A stretch of DNA of 64,000 bases. Origin: Narthecium ossifragum. Lineage: Eukaryota > Streptophyta > Magnoliopsida > Dioscoreales > Nartheciaceae. The notes under the pieces are model-generated. The model saw nothing but the letters and a program-made list of their open reading frames with translations, had not been told where the DNA came from and did no database searches. Shown here in pieces: positions 33,692-45,700 of the stretch. The DNA is taken from NCBI GenBank assembly GCA_963920575.1, contig OY986969.1, forward strand, positions 17,655,288 to 17,719,287, written 5' to 3'. Both the position numbers and the translations under genes were made by a program. Each line of letters starts with the position of its first letter. The first letter of the stretch is position 1.

Positions 33692-36071
33692 TGTGAGGAC
33701 CTGGCCCTCTACTTCTGGATCGACTGGCTGGGTCGGACCCGTGGCTCGTTTGATTGTTTCGTGTCGAGCGCGGGATCCGGTGGATCGTATTGTTTCTTGG
33801 ACCACAAGGGACAATTTGGTAAATTACATCTTGTCTGTTTGTTTCACACCCGCGTGGAGCACACACAGCTCCAATGTTTGATTTACGTGTTTTCTAGAAC
33901 TCTAGGCGGGCTTGGGATCGAAAGATCAAAGCTCGAGCGCCAGAAGCCCATTTTTGGGGCAGCTGGCGGCCCGTATGCGATCGATCACTCCTTGGAGCGA
34001 TCGATCAGCCTTGTGTCGGTGGTCAGTGTGGCCGACGTGTCCAGATAAGGACGCGAACCGACTTAACCTGGCCTAGTCCGATCGATCGATCCCTGGAGCG
34101 ATCGATTGGACTCGAACCTATAAATAGCCCGCGACCTTCTCCTGTTTTTCCGGTTTGCTCCCGTCTTCTTCTTCCCCTCCGTTCTCCCTCCTCCGACCAC
34201 CATTTTGGGCGTTCCAAAGCTCGTTGGATCCATGGCGACGTGAGGAAGATCCATGGTGTGGTTTAGAGCTTTGTTGGTGAGTGGTTTGCGGGTAATCAGC
34301 CGAGGAGTGCGTTTCTGGTAGGTTTCTACCTACGAGAGTTATTTTTTGTGTTGTTGGATGCCTCTTGGTTAGTATAATTTTTGATTTATGTTTCATAAGC
34401 TTTGGTTGAGATTTTAATTGGATTTAAGCATGTTTAATCTCGGATTTTTCTTGTTTCTACTGTTCTTTAAGAACAACTGGTTTGCGGTGAGTTTTTCGAC
34501 CGGAAAGTGCATGTTCTTGGGTTGTGATGAACATAAGAGTTGTAGATCTGTGAATTTACTCTCAAACCCAACTGATTTCATAATATTATGATTTTCGTAG
34601 GATTTGTTATGAATTTCTTACTGGTGGGCTGCGTTGCAACAAGTGGTAAGTTAGTTTGATTAGCAGTTTTGATGAGTGTTTTTCCGTTAATCGAGCCGTT
34701 GAATGTTTCCCGATTTTGGATATGTTGATTCCGGCTTGTTGTTCTAGTGGTGTTTAAGTTGGATCTCGAATCCGACGTCGTTTGGACGTCGGAACGATGG
34801 GGTCAATTAGCCTCTAAGTAGAGGATTTTGGTGATTTAAATAATATTATATGTTTGAAACATATAATATTATATTTTACTGTTCATCGAGGTTTTCGGGG
34901 TTGCTTCCCATTGCAGGAGTCTGCGGTTGATGGTTGTGGTACCGTCATAATGCCGGGACCCGTTGCGGATCGGCTGGCAGCGGTTGGTAGTACCGCTGCA
35001 GCGATCCTGTTGGACTTGTATGCTATCTTAACATAGTGTTGTATGTTTATCTCTTATCTTGTGTATGTTCATATCATGCATTCTCTGTTGTGCATTAGTT
35101 GCATGGTTAGGGCGTGGGCGATCTGTGGGTCGCCGTCCCGAGGCTGGAAGCTCGGATTTAGCCCTAGGACCGGGGTTGGGTAGTTTCGACCCGGTTCGAA
35201 TTATGCTGTCCAGTCAAACTTGATGATAGACCTAGATGACTAGTACACATGTTGCTTTATGATTTTAAAGGTCGTGTCGGCCTCGAGCGAGATATTGTGG
35301 GTGCAACCGGTGTCGGTTCTTGTTCTTTGGGGGATGTGGGGTTAGTCCAGCCCAGGCAGTGTCTGTTCCTGCCCGCGGAGGCGACTAGTATGGGCCCAGT
35401 CCATTTTGGGTGACCATAGCTGGAACCCCGCAACAGTGGCGACCAGTGTGGGCCCAGTCCGTTTTGGGTGACCACAGCTGGAACCCTGCGACACTAGGTG
35501 TATCCAGGATGGGCCTAGTCCTTTGGGGTGACCATGGTTGGGTATGCCTAGGGACACCCTCAAAGGGTTGTGGGACCCTTGCTGCACACCCAAGTCTGGC
35601 TTGGGGGCGACACTGTTGCGTTTCCCTCTTCCTTCTGTGTGACGTAGTGTGGAACTTTGCTGAGCTTTATGCTCATTCCTACCCAGAGTGCGTTTTGCAG
35701 GTGCAGGCGTTAGCTCCTCTTTGGTGGCCCCTACTGGGCAGTTGGTCGGCGGTGTGGCGGCGCCAGGCGGAGTCTGAGAGGTTGTGATCTTTTACTGCTT
35801 TTAACCTATGTTAGTTAGTCTCCTACGGGAGTGTTACTGTTGTATTTGGATCTTCCCCTCTCCGAGGATATGTATCTTAAATTCACTTGGGTTTTGTAAT
35901 CTGTGGTTCGAGGCTTGTAACTTAATCATGTCTTTTAAATTGAGGGTGTTGTGATGATTGCTAGGGAGACCAATAGGTTAGAGGGAATCCTCGCCAGTAT
36001 TTTCCACGGTTCGTTAGGTTTCGGTTCGCGTCGCCCGGCCCGTTTGGGCTTTGGCGGGTCGGGGCGCGACA
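33692..36071 (+). mobile_element. LTR 4 (same subtype as LTR 1)
   Basis: 2380 bp from TGTGAGGACCTGGCCC to GGGGCGCGACA, followed by GTTCT, the right target duplication of the array. GATCGATC pairs at about 33977-34005 and 34080-34108 precede TATAAATA at 34119-34126. The 58-61-bp triple repeat is at 35386-35538. Confidence 0.87.
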
Positions 36072-36076
36072 GTTCT

Positions 36077-36750
36077 TCCCCTATAGATGAGTTCCAACAT
36101 AGGAATTTACTGTCTCCCTTCCTTTGTGAGCGTCGTACTATAGAATCCTACTGAGCTTATCGCTCACTCCTACCTGGGTTGCGTTTTGCAAGTATATACA
36201 CCAGCTGGACAGGCTTTTGGTGGCGCGTCGACTTCTGGAGGCATTTGAGGAAGTTTTTGTTTATAAATATCTTTCGAGAATTATGTTAAATGTATAATTT
36301 CCCTCTTCGAGGAGTTTGATAATATTGTATCAGTACATTATGGTTTAATATTGGAGATTACAGTTTTAGCCTAAGATAATTTGTTTAAATTAGTTGTGAT
36401 AATTGGGATAAATGCGTCACAGATGGATTGAGTAAATTTGGATCCCTTACGTCCCGGATCGGATGGGTTTTCTGGGTCAGGGTGTGAAAACCGTAGATGC
36501 CCATCTTATTTTATCCTCCTTTTGTTTCTTGTCATCCTCATACAATAATTTTGTATTCCGTTTTGAGGTACCTACCCTAGATTCCCATCTTATTTTATCC
36601 TCTTTTTGCTTTTGATCATCCTCTTACAATAATTTTGTATTCCCTTTTAGACTATGACTATTACCCTAAAGGATATTTGCCTTCCGCCCACTGGGATTTC
36701 TGTATTGCTGATGTGTTCCTGAACAAAGTCAGAGAAGTAGGGAGCCAAGT
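36077..36750 (+). mobile_element. Family B LTR fragment and an 84-bp tandem duplication
   Basis: 36077 to about 36488 resembles the last part of the family B LTR (CCTACTGAGCTTATCGCTCACTCCTACC and a terminus GGGTCAGGGTGTGAAA, with the last bases changed from GACA). Then a segment beginning TAGATGCCCATCTTATTTTA is repeated in tandem with period 84 bp (36494-36577 and from 36578). The remaining roughly 100 bp up to the next LTR are unassigned. Confidence 0.6.
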
Positions 36751-37109
36751 TGTGAGGACCGATCCTTCTACTCTTGGGTCGACCGCTTGGGTCAGGCCCG
36801 TGGCTCGTTGCGGACCGCAAGGGTAATTTGGTAAATTACGTCTTGTCGGTTTGTTTCACACCCGCGTGGTGCACACACAGATCCTATGTTTGTTTTATGT
36901 GTTTGCTAGAACCCTAGGCGGGCTTGGGATCGAAAGATGCAAGCTCGGGCGCGCAGAAGCCTGTTTTTAGGCAGCTGGCGGCCCGTGTGCGATCGGTCGC
37001 TCCTTGGAGCGACCGGTCGGTCCTGGGAGCGACCGGTCGGACCTGTGCGCGATCGGTCGCTCGGTGGAGCGACCGATCGGACCTGTGTCCATGGTCAGCG
37101 CGGCCGACA
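36751..37109 (+). mobile_element. LTR 5 of a third Tekay-like element, first piece
   Basis: Starts TGTGAGGACCGATCC. It contains hairpins in which GATCGATC is replaced by related arms, for example CGATCGGTCGCTC (37050-37062) pairing perfectly with 37067-37079. It is interrupted at 37109 by a solo LTR, resumes at 39321, is interrupted again at 39892 by the Athila-like element, and ends at 49839. Confidence 0.78.
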
Positions 37110-39315
37110 TGTGAGGACCTGCCCCTCTACCCCTGTAGCTCGTTGTAGACCGCAAGGGCAATTTGGTAAATTGCGCCTTATTGGTTTGTTTCACACCCGC
37201 GTGTGCACACACTGACCTTGTTTGGTGTTAGTGTTTGATTAGAATGGTTAGGTGAAACCGGGATCGGAAGATCCAAGCTCGGGCGCGCAGAAGCCTGGGC
37301 GGCTGGCGGCCCGTGAGCGACCGATCGCTATCGAGTCGGTGGGTTTTTTTGAGAGGACGGCCGACGGTGGCCCTCTCCTCCCCCTTTTCCCCTCCTTCCC
37401 CGGCTTTCCCCTTCCTTTTCCTTCCTCTTCTTCTTCCTTCTTCTTCTTTCTTCTTTCTTCTTCCCGCGAGCTCTGCTTCCCCTGTTTCCGTCAGCTGCTT
37501 CTTCTCCATTCTTCCTCCACCGGCCACCATTTTGGGCGTTCCAAGGCTCGTTGGATTCGTGGCGACGTGAGGAAGATCCCTAGTGTGGTTTGGAACCTTG
37601 TTGGTGACTGGTTTGCGGGGAATCAACCGAGGATTTGCGTTTTGTTTATTGGGTTTCTCTTAATCTAGCCGTTTGATCTTGTTCTTCTTTGTGTTATTGG
37701 ATTCCTCTTGCTTAGTATAATTTCTGGTATAAGTTTCATAAGCTTTGGTTGAGTTTTTAGTAGGATTTATGCATGTTTAATCTCGGATTTTCCGATTTTT
37801 GCTGTTCTTCAAGAACAGCCGGTTTGCGGCGAGGTTTCTGACCCGTACGTGCATGGTCTTGGGTTGTGATGAACATAAGCATTGTAGATCTTTTAATCTA
37901 CTCTCAAACCCAACTGATTTCATAATTTTCTGATTTTGTTACGATTTCTTATGAAATTCTTACTAGTGGGCTTCGTTGCAGCAAGTGAATGGTAAGTTAG
38001 TTTGATTAGCGGTTTTGATTAGTGTTTTTCCGTTAATTTAGTCGTTGGATATTTCTGGATTTTGGATATGTGGATCCCGGCATGTTGATCTACTGATGTC
38101 TAAGTTGGATCTCGAACCCGACGTCGTTTGGATCTCGGATCGATGGGGTCAATTAGCTCTAGGTAGAGAATTTTTTGGTGTTTTAAATAATATTATATGT
38201 TCAAAACATATAATATTATATTTTCCTGTTCATCAGCGGTTTTCAGGGTTGCTTCCCGTTGCATGAGTCCGCGGTTGACGGTCGTGGTACCGTCGTAATA
38301 CAGGGACCCGCTGCGGATCGGCTGGTAGCGGTTGGTAATACCGCTGCAGCGATCCAGTCGGACTTATATGATGTTTTGTCATACTGTTGCATGCTTGTCT
38401 CTTATCCGTGTATGTTCATAGCATGGATTCTCTGTTATGCATTAGTTGCATTGGTTAGGGCGTGGGTGATCTGTGGGTCACCGTCCCGAGGCTGGAAGCT
38501 CGGATTTAGCCCTAGGACCGGGGTTGGGTAGTTTGGACCCAGTTCAAATTGTAGTGTCCAGTCAAACTTGATGATAGGCGTAGATGACTGGTACACATGT
38601 TGCTTGATGATTATAGAGGTCGTGTCGGCCTTGAATCGGATGCTGAGGTGTAGCCGGTGTTCCATTGTGACGACTCTTGAGTAGAGGAGTCGCCTACACA
38701 GCGGTGCCATTTCCCGCCAGCAGTGTTCACGTTGTCCTGCTTGTGAGTCTACAGTGTTCGTTCCTGCTTACTGAGTGTCGTTCCTGGGCCTCCGGGACAC
38801 GCGGTGGGGTTATGGGACCCCTGTATACACCCAGGTATTACTTGAGGGCGACATTGTTGCGTTTCCCTCTTCCTTTTGTGTGTCGTAGTGTAGAACCCTA
38901 CTGAGCTTTATGCTCACTCCTACCCGGGCTGCGTTTTGCAGGTGTAGGCGTCAGTTCTTCTTCTGTGGCCCCTACCGGGCAGTTGTTTGGCGGTGCGGCG
39001 GCGCCAGGCGGAGTCTGAGAGCTGGTGATCTTTTACAGTTTTTCTACCCTATGTTAGATAATCTCCTACGGGAGTAATGTTGTATTTGAATCTTCCCATC
39101 TCCGAGGATATGTATATTATATTTCACTTAGGTTTTGTAATCTGAGGTTCGAGGCTTGTAATTTAATTATGTCTTTTAAAATTGAGGGTTTTATGATGAA
39201 TTGCTAGGGAGGCCAATAGGTTAGAGGGAACCCTCACCAATAATTTTTCGTGGTTTGTTAGGTTTCGGTTCGCGTCGCCCGGCCCGGTTGGGCTTTCGCG
39301 GGTCGGTGTGCGACA
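37110..39315 (+). mobile_element. Solo LTR nested in LTR 5
   Basis: 2206 bp from TGTGAGGACCTGCCCC to GGTCGGTGTGCGACA. The 5-bp duplication CGACA is on both sides (37105-37109 and 39316-39320). It has the leader features of its relatives: CTGTTCTTCAAGAACAG near 37802, and the CCTACCCGGGCTGCGTTTTGCAG block near 38920. Confidence 0.9.
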
Positions 39316-39320
39316 CGACA

Positions 39321-39892
39321 GGAGCGACCGGTCGGACCTGTGTGCGACCGGTCGCTCGTTGGAGGGACCGATCGAACCTGTGTCGGTGGTCGGCGCGGCC
39401 GAAGTGTCTGGATAAGGACACGAACCGACTTAACCCGGCCCAGTCCGACTGATCGGTCCCTGTACCGATCGATCGGACTCGAGCCTATAAGTAGCCCGAG
39501 ACCTCCCCAGTTTTTCGGTTTGTTTTCCTTCTCTTTCTTCCCCTCCATTCTCCCTCCTCTGGCCCTCTTTTTGAGTGCTTGAGGGCTCGTTGGATTCGTG
39601 GCAGCGAGAGGAAGATCCTTGGCTTGGTTTGAAGCCGGTTTATTCGTGGCAGCGAGAGGAAGATCCTTGGCTTGGTTTGAAGCTGGTTTGGTGCTCGTAC
39701 ATCGGGGATTCAGTCGAGGTTTGCGTTTCCGGTAGTTTTCTACCTACATTAGTTTGTTTAGGGGTTTTCTCTTAATCTAGCATGTAGATCTAGGTATTCT
39801 TGGTGTTGTTGTGTGTATATTGTTTATCTTAATTTCTGTTTTAAGTTTCATAAGATTTGAATGAGATTTTAGTTAGGTTCCGGTTCGCGTCG
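39321..39892 (+). mobile_element. LTR 5, second piece (internally deleted)
   Basis: Continues the host LTR with CCGGTCGCTC-type repeats and a TATA-like TATAAGTA at 39486-39493. A 48-bp tandem duplication starts at 39595 (TTCGTGGCAGCGAGAGGAAG). Near 39875 it jumps to the terminal block GGTTCCGGTTCGCGTCG; about 1.3 kb found in related LTRs is missing. Confidence 0.72.
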
Positions 39893-41542
39893 TGATGAAT
39901 AAATTTTATATCTCCCAAGTATACGAATCGGTGCAATCAGTATAGTAGCAAGACGAGTATCGTACCCACAGAGATTTGTAGAGATTATTAGAGTAAAACG
40001 CTAAAGAACAGAAAAGAAAGAAAATAAAGAAGGGAAAATAAGAAATAGGAAGTCTCGAAGATAGATGATCTAAAAATGAAATAAGAAAACGATAGAAATA
40101 TGATGGATGAATACTAAGGTTCCGATTTCACCATAACATCCTCATTCTAGGCATTGAATCAATCAAGATCTCAGTTTAATTCCAAGGGCTCGTTCTTCCG
40201 GTATGATGATCCGTTCGGCCGCGGTCTTCACCAAGTACCCTCAATTAACCCTAGCTAATGAACCCATAACTAAGTGTTAATCAAGAATCCATTAGGCTCT
40301 GAAGAACAATTATGAACCAAGAATACTCTTAGCTTGAACCCGGCCTCGACATACACTCATTCATTCATAAATCCTGCAAGATTAGGGAATGAACCCTCGC
40401 CCAATCTCACATAAAACAATCTATAATACTCTTATTGGCCAGATAAAGGTATTTAAGATCTCAGTTATAATAATGAATGAAACAAGGAAAATAAACTGAT
40501 TAAATAATCATGATCCAATAATATAGAATGATTCAGTTAGGGCTACATCGGTACCTTAGAAAAGAAACTAGCCACTCATGTTCACTATGAGGGCAACAAA
40601 ACTAATGAAGAAATAAAGAAGAAATAAGAAAAGAAAACCAAGCCTGGAACCCATCTCCTCGCCTCCAAACGCTGCCAAAAAGTCCTCCTCAAACCCTAAA
40701 AAGAGTCATATTTATAGGGTCCAAGAATTAGTAAACTCGGATTAGATCAAAACCGTTGATTTAATTCACTGGGAACGTCCGATCGATCCTCCTCGGGATG
40801 TTGAATCGATCCGTCTCATTAAAAACATCAATTCCTGGCTTCGCCCGAGTCCGATCGATCGAACTATAAGCGCTGGATCGATCGGATGCGTAAAAATCCA
40901 CCTTCTCTGGCTATTTTTGAGTCCGATCGATGAACGGATCGATCGAACTCTGCTCCTCTAAAAAGCATACGTTCTGTCAACCTTTAATTCCCAAGTCTGA
41001 TCGATCGGACTATGAGTGTTGGATCGATCGGTTGAGTAAAAATCCGCTGTTTTTGGCTTTTCCCGAGCCCGATCGATCGGACCCCTTAGGAGGGAAGGAG
41101 AGATCGATCGGACTTCGTTCAGCCAAAAAAAATAGGTTCTGTCACGTTTCTGCGTAGTCCGATCGATCGGCGGATCGCTCGGACTTCAAGCTTATTTACT
41201 GTGCTGCCATTCAGACTGCGCCATCGGTACTAAAATTGCCGTAACTTCCTCTAGGAAACTCGGAATCACAAACCGTAAAATTCTCCAGAATCTAGACTTC
41301 AAGAGCTTTCCAACCATATATGGAAAATAATCTGATTCTTCATGAGCAGGTACAGATTAATCTTTAAAGTTGATCCATGCACTCTTTTCCGCTTCTTTTC
41401 TCCTTTTTCCTGCATTTTCCAAACAACTATGTGAAGCAACATATAGATATAAAAATAAAAATAAAGATGCTGATTAAAGATAATAATCTAGTAATTGAGA
41501 TGATTATAAGGCTATTTAGAGTGCACTTTCATGCACTCATCA
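39893..41542 (-). repeat. Athila-like 3' LTR (left)
   Basis: 1650 bp. GATCGATC-containing pairs lie at about 40787-41190, for example arms 40851-40860 and 40876-40885. The minus-strand TATA box (TATTTATA on plus) is at 40709-40716. The array lies upstream of the TATA box in transcription sense. Confidence 0.88.
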
Positions 41543-41557
41543 CACCCCCCAACCAGC
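41543..41557 (-). promoter_or_regulatory. Polypurine tract
   Basis: On the minus strand GCTGGTTGGGGGGTG directly precedes the 3' LTR, as required for plus-strand DNA priming. Confidence 0.75.
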
Positions 41558-42729
41558 TTATTGCTAGTCTCTAGAAATTCAAAGCGCATAGAATATAATT
41601 AAGCACACCAACGGTTCAAGGATGTAGATATGTCTGATAAAAATTCTACCTTATCAAGTCAATAGTGTTTCATACAGTACAGAGTACGAAAACTTCTTAT
41701 ACTCATACACATACTACCAACACATGAAATCAACTTCTACACATCAAACATGCTAATCACCATTCAGAAGAACACATGTGACGTGACAAATAAATGTTAT
41801 GTCCAGAAGCAACTTCTATCCACCATTAGTCCAAACACACTATTATCTTCATTACCAATCATCCAACCCTCGCACTTTAAGTACAACATGCTCTTTCCTT
41901 CTCTTTTTCTTTTCAACTATCAGACACTTTGCCTTTCTACACGAGCACTCTCCGCTTCATGCGGCGTAGAGACCCGGTTACTTAACAAAACACTAAGTAG
42001 TTTTTTTAGATATTAGTGATTCTACCTTTTTACGCGAGCTCCCCGCTTCCTGAGGCAAGAACACCCGGTTACTCAGTAGATCACCTAATAGGTGTTTAGG
42101 CACAGCTTAATCAAGCTCCAGAACTTTTTCTCTTTTTTTTTCTTTTTTTTTCTGCATGCAATACTCAACACTAGCTAATGCTGAAATCATGGTCTAGATT
42201 GACAATAGCATGCTCATTCCTCTGGTGAGTATAATCGCCACTGCACATAAAGTGTTCGTGTGCGAATCACATAATATTCTACCTTCAGGTTATCATACAT
42301 GCAATCAATGTATCGGCCAATCCATATGAAAGCAACATGTAAAATAAACATAAACATTTCAGCTCATGTACAATTTAACACTATTAAACCTACAAGGTAG
42401 CATGAATAAAGTCATGAATGTCTACACCCCCCAACCTGAAATCAACATTGTCCTCAATGTGTGCATTTATCCAATAAAATATGTAGGAGGTGGCAATCCA
42501 AAAATTTCCAGAGAAGGAAGAGACAAGATACTGTAAATAAGAAAGAGGCCACCTGATAGAATAGCGAACATCTCCTCAAGGATCCTCAGGGTGGCTGAAA
42601 ACCTAAAAGAAAACAAAAGAGAAACATAAAAATGAAAACTAAAAATTGAAACTTAAAAACAAGTTACCTTGGTGGGTTGCCTCCCACCCAGCGCTTTATT
42701 TAACGTCTAGGCAAGACGTAATACCAAGT
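41558..42729 (-). other. Athila-like 3' internal region without env-position ORF
   Basis: Just after the pol stop, on the minus strand, lies AAAGCGCTGGGTGGGAGGCA, a block also found after the Gag-protease region of the other Athila-like element (near 60720). An imperfect repeat (CGCTTC..GCGG / ACCCGGTTACT) occurs at about 41930-42090. No long frame is present. Confidence 0.65.
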
Positions 42730-45700
42730 TTAAGGTTTACCAAAATCAACTGCATCCACCACATCTGAATGTCCTTCCAAATACAATTTCAAACGGTGCC
42801 CATTGACTTTGAATTTGCTCCCATTCCTTTCATTCTCAATTTCAACAGCACCGTGAGGAGATACTTGTGACACTTTGAACGGGCCCATCCATCTGGATCT
42901 TAATTTACATGGAAAGAATTTCATTCGTGAGTTAAAAAGTAAAACTTTCATACCTGGTGTAAACTCCTTCCGTTGTATTACTTTATCATGATAGAGCTTG
43001 GTTCTTTCCTTGTAAATCTTAGCATTCTCGTATTCTTCATTCCGCAGCTCATCTAATTCGTTCAATTGCATCTTTCTCATATCCCCAGATTCTCTCATAT
43101 CAAAATTCAGCTGCTTGATTGCCCAATATGCCCTATACTCCAACTCCACAGGTAAATGACATGCTTTTCCAAAAACAATGCGATAAGGGCTCATACCAAT
43201 AGGAGTCTTATATGCGGTGCGATATGCCCAAAGAACATCATTCAATTTCACCGCCCAATCCTTCCTTGTAGTGCCAACAACTCGTTCCAGGATCGTTTTT
43301 ATTTGCCTATTGCTCACCTCCACTTGGCCCGACGTTTGAGGGTGGTAAGGAGTTGCGACCCGATGAGTGATGTTGTATTTCTTCAACAATGCATCAAACG
43401 CTCTATTGCAAAAGTGTGATCCCCCATCACTTATAATCGCCCGAGGTGTACCAAACCTTGTAAAAATCATATCTTTCAAGAATCCCACCACGGTCTTGCT
43501 GTCATTGTTACTGGTTGCAATTGCTTCAATCCACTTAGATACATAATCTACAGCAACAAGAATATACGTGTACCCGTATGATGGAGGAAACGGTCCCATA
43601 AAGTCTACGCCCCAAACATCGAACAATTCCACCACCAGATTATTTGTAAGAGGCATCTCATTCCTTTTGCTTATGTTCCCTGACCGTTGACATCTGTCAC
43701 ACTTAGTAACAAAATTAAATGCATCTTTGAATAATGTAGGCCAAAAGAAACCAGATTGAAGAACTTTAAAAGCAGTTTTCTTACCTCCAAAGTGTCCTCC
43801 ACACGTTAATTCATGACTAAATTTCAATATATCATCATGCTCATATTCTGGAACACAACGCCTTATTATTTGATCAGGACAATGTTTAAATAAATAAGGG
43901 TCATCCCAAAAATAATATCTGACTGTGGACAAAAATCTTTTCTTTTCTTGTGAACTTAGATCAGCACGCAGAACATTACTAGCTAGATAGTTAAAAATAT
44001 CCGCATACCAGGGCTCTTTACCATTCACAGAAAATAGTTGTTCATCGGGAAAGCATTCTTGGATGGGTTGTACATCCTTAGGGCCGGCCATGTGTTCCAG
44101 TCGTGACAAGTGATCTGCCACTACATTATCGCTCCCTTTCTTGTCCCTTATTTCCAAATCGAACTCTTGCAGCAGTAGGATCCACCTGATTAACCTTGGC
44201 TTGGTATCCTTTTTGGTTAGTAAATATTTCAATGCTGCATGATCTGAATAAATAATAACTTTAGATCCAATCAAATAAGAGCGAAATTTCTCCAATGCAA
44301 AAACAACAGCAAGTAATTCTTTTTCAGTAGTGGAGTAATTTATTTGAGCATCATTGAGTGTACGACTTGCATAATAAATAGCATAAGAGACCTTATTTAC
44401 CCTTTGTCCTAAAACAACCCCTATAGCATAATCAGAAGCATCGCACATTATTTCAAAGGGCAACGACCAATCAGGAGGCATAATAATTGGTGCAGTAATC
44501 AATTTCTCTTTCAAAGTATTGAAAGCATCAAGACAAGCTTTACTAAACTTAAACTCACTATCTTTGGCCAATAAATCACACAAAGGTCGTGCAATTTTAG
44601 AAAAATCTCTAATGAATCTGCGATAAAATCCTGCATGGCCCAAAAAACTCCGCACACCTTTCACAGAAGTAGGGGGCGGTAATTTTTCAATCAAATCTAT
44701 TTTAGCTTTATCTACTCCAATACTACTAGAAATTGCATGTCCCAAAACAATACCTTGCCTTACCATGAAGTGACTCTTCTCCCAGCTCAATGTCAAATTT
44801 GTTTCTTCACATCTCTTAAGCACCAAGGTTAGGTGTGCAAGGCAATTATCAAAAGAATTTCCAAATACAGAAAAATCATCCATGAATACCTCGACAAACC
44901 TTTCTATCATGTCGGAGAAAATCGATATCATGCATCTTTGAAAGGTGGCAGGTCCATTGCACAATCCGAACGGCATCCTTCTGTATGCGAATGTTCCAAA
45001 CGGACAGGTAAAAGTTGTCTTCTCTTGGTCTTCTGGGGCGATAGCAATTTGATTATAACCTGAAAATTCATCAAGAAAACAATAAAATGAGTGACCAGCT
45101 AAGCGTTCAAGCATTTGATCAATAAAAGGTAAAGGAAAGTGGTCCTTTTTAGTAGCCGCATTAAGCTTGCGATAATCGATGCAAACACGCCATCCAGTAG
45201 TCATCCTCGTGGGTATAAGCTCATTGTTCTCATTCTTCACAACTGTTATCCCTGATTTCTTAGGCACCACGTGAACCGGACTTACCCATTTGCTGTCAGA
45301 AATAGGATATATCACACCAACATCGAGCAACTTAAGGATCTCTTCCCGAACAACGTCTTTCATGTTTGGGTTGAGGCGACACTGGCCGTCCCGTATAGGT
45401 TTGGCATCTTCTTCCAAAGTAATGCGGTGCATGCACATAGTAGGACTTACTCCTTTAATGTCTGCAATTGTCCATCCTATTGCAGTTTTATGCTCTCTAA
45501 GAACTCTCAACAATTTTTCCTCTTCCAATGGAGTAATGTCAGAAGCAATAATCACAGGAAGGGTTTCATTCTCACCAAGATATGCATATTTCAAATTATT
45601 AGGCAAAGGTTTTAACTCAAGCTTTGGTGGGGAAACTATTGATGAAACCATTTTAGAATAAGATTTGTTTAGCATGTCTAACCGAGATTCATCAGGGAAA

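Larger units (their letters stand above)
16218..36071 (+). mobile_element. Compound Tekay/del-like Ty3-gypsy array flanked by GTTCT
   Basis: The left end is TGTGAGGACC (16218) and the right end GGGGCGCGACA (36071). GTTCT stands immediately outside both (16213-16217 and 36072-36076), as expected for one insertion. The first and last LTRs belong to the same subtype (shared text around GTGGCCGACGTGTC and CCTATAAATAGCCCG), which supports them as the original pair. Between them lie material of a second LTR subtype, with two near-identical LTRs (22151, 30893) and gag-pol, plus a reverse LTR in the first LTR. The array therefore grew by later insertion and recombination. Sub-parts are listed separately. 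Confidence 0.7.

Noticed and set aside
41558..42729. Env-like gene in the nearly intact Athila-like element
   Set aside because: No frame of useful length lies between pol and the polypurine tract on the coding strand.
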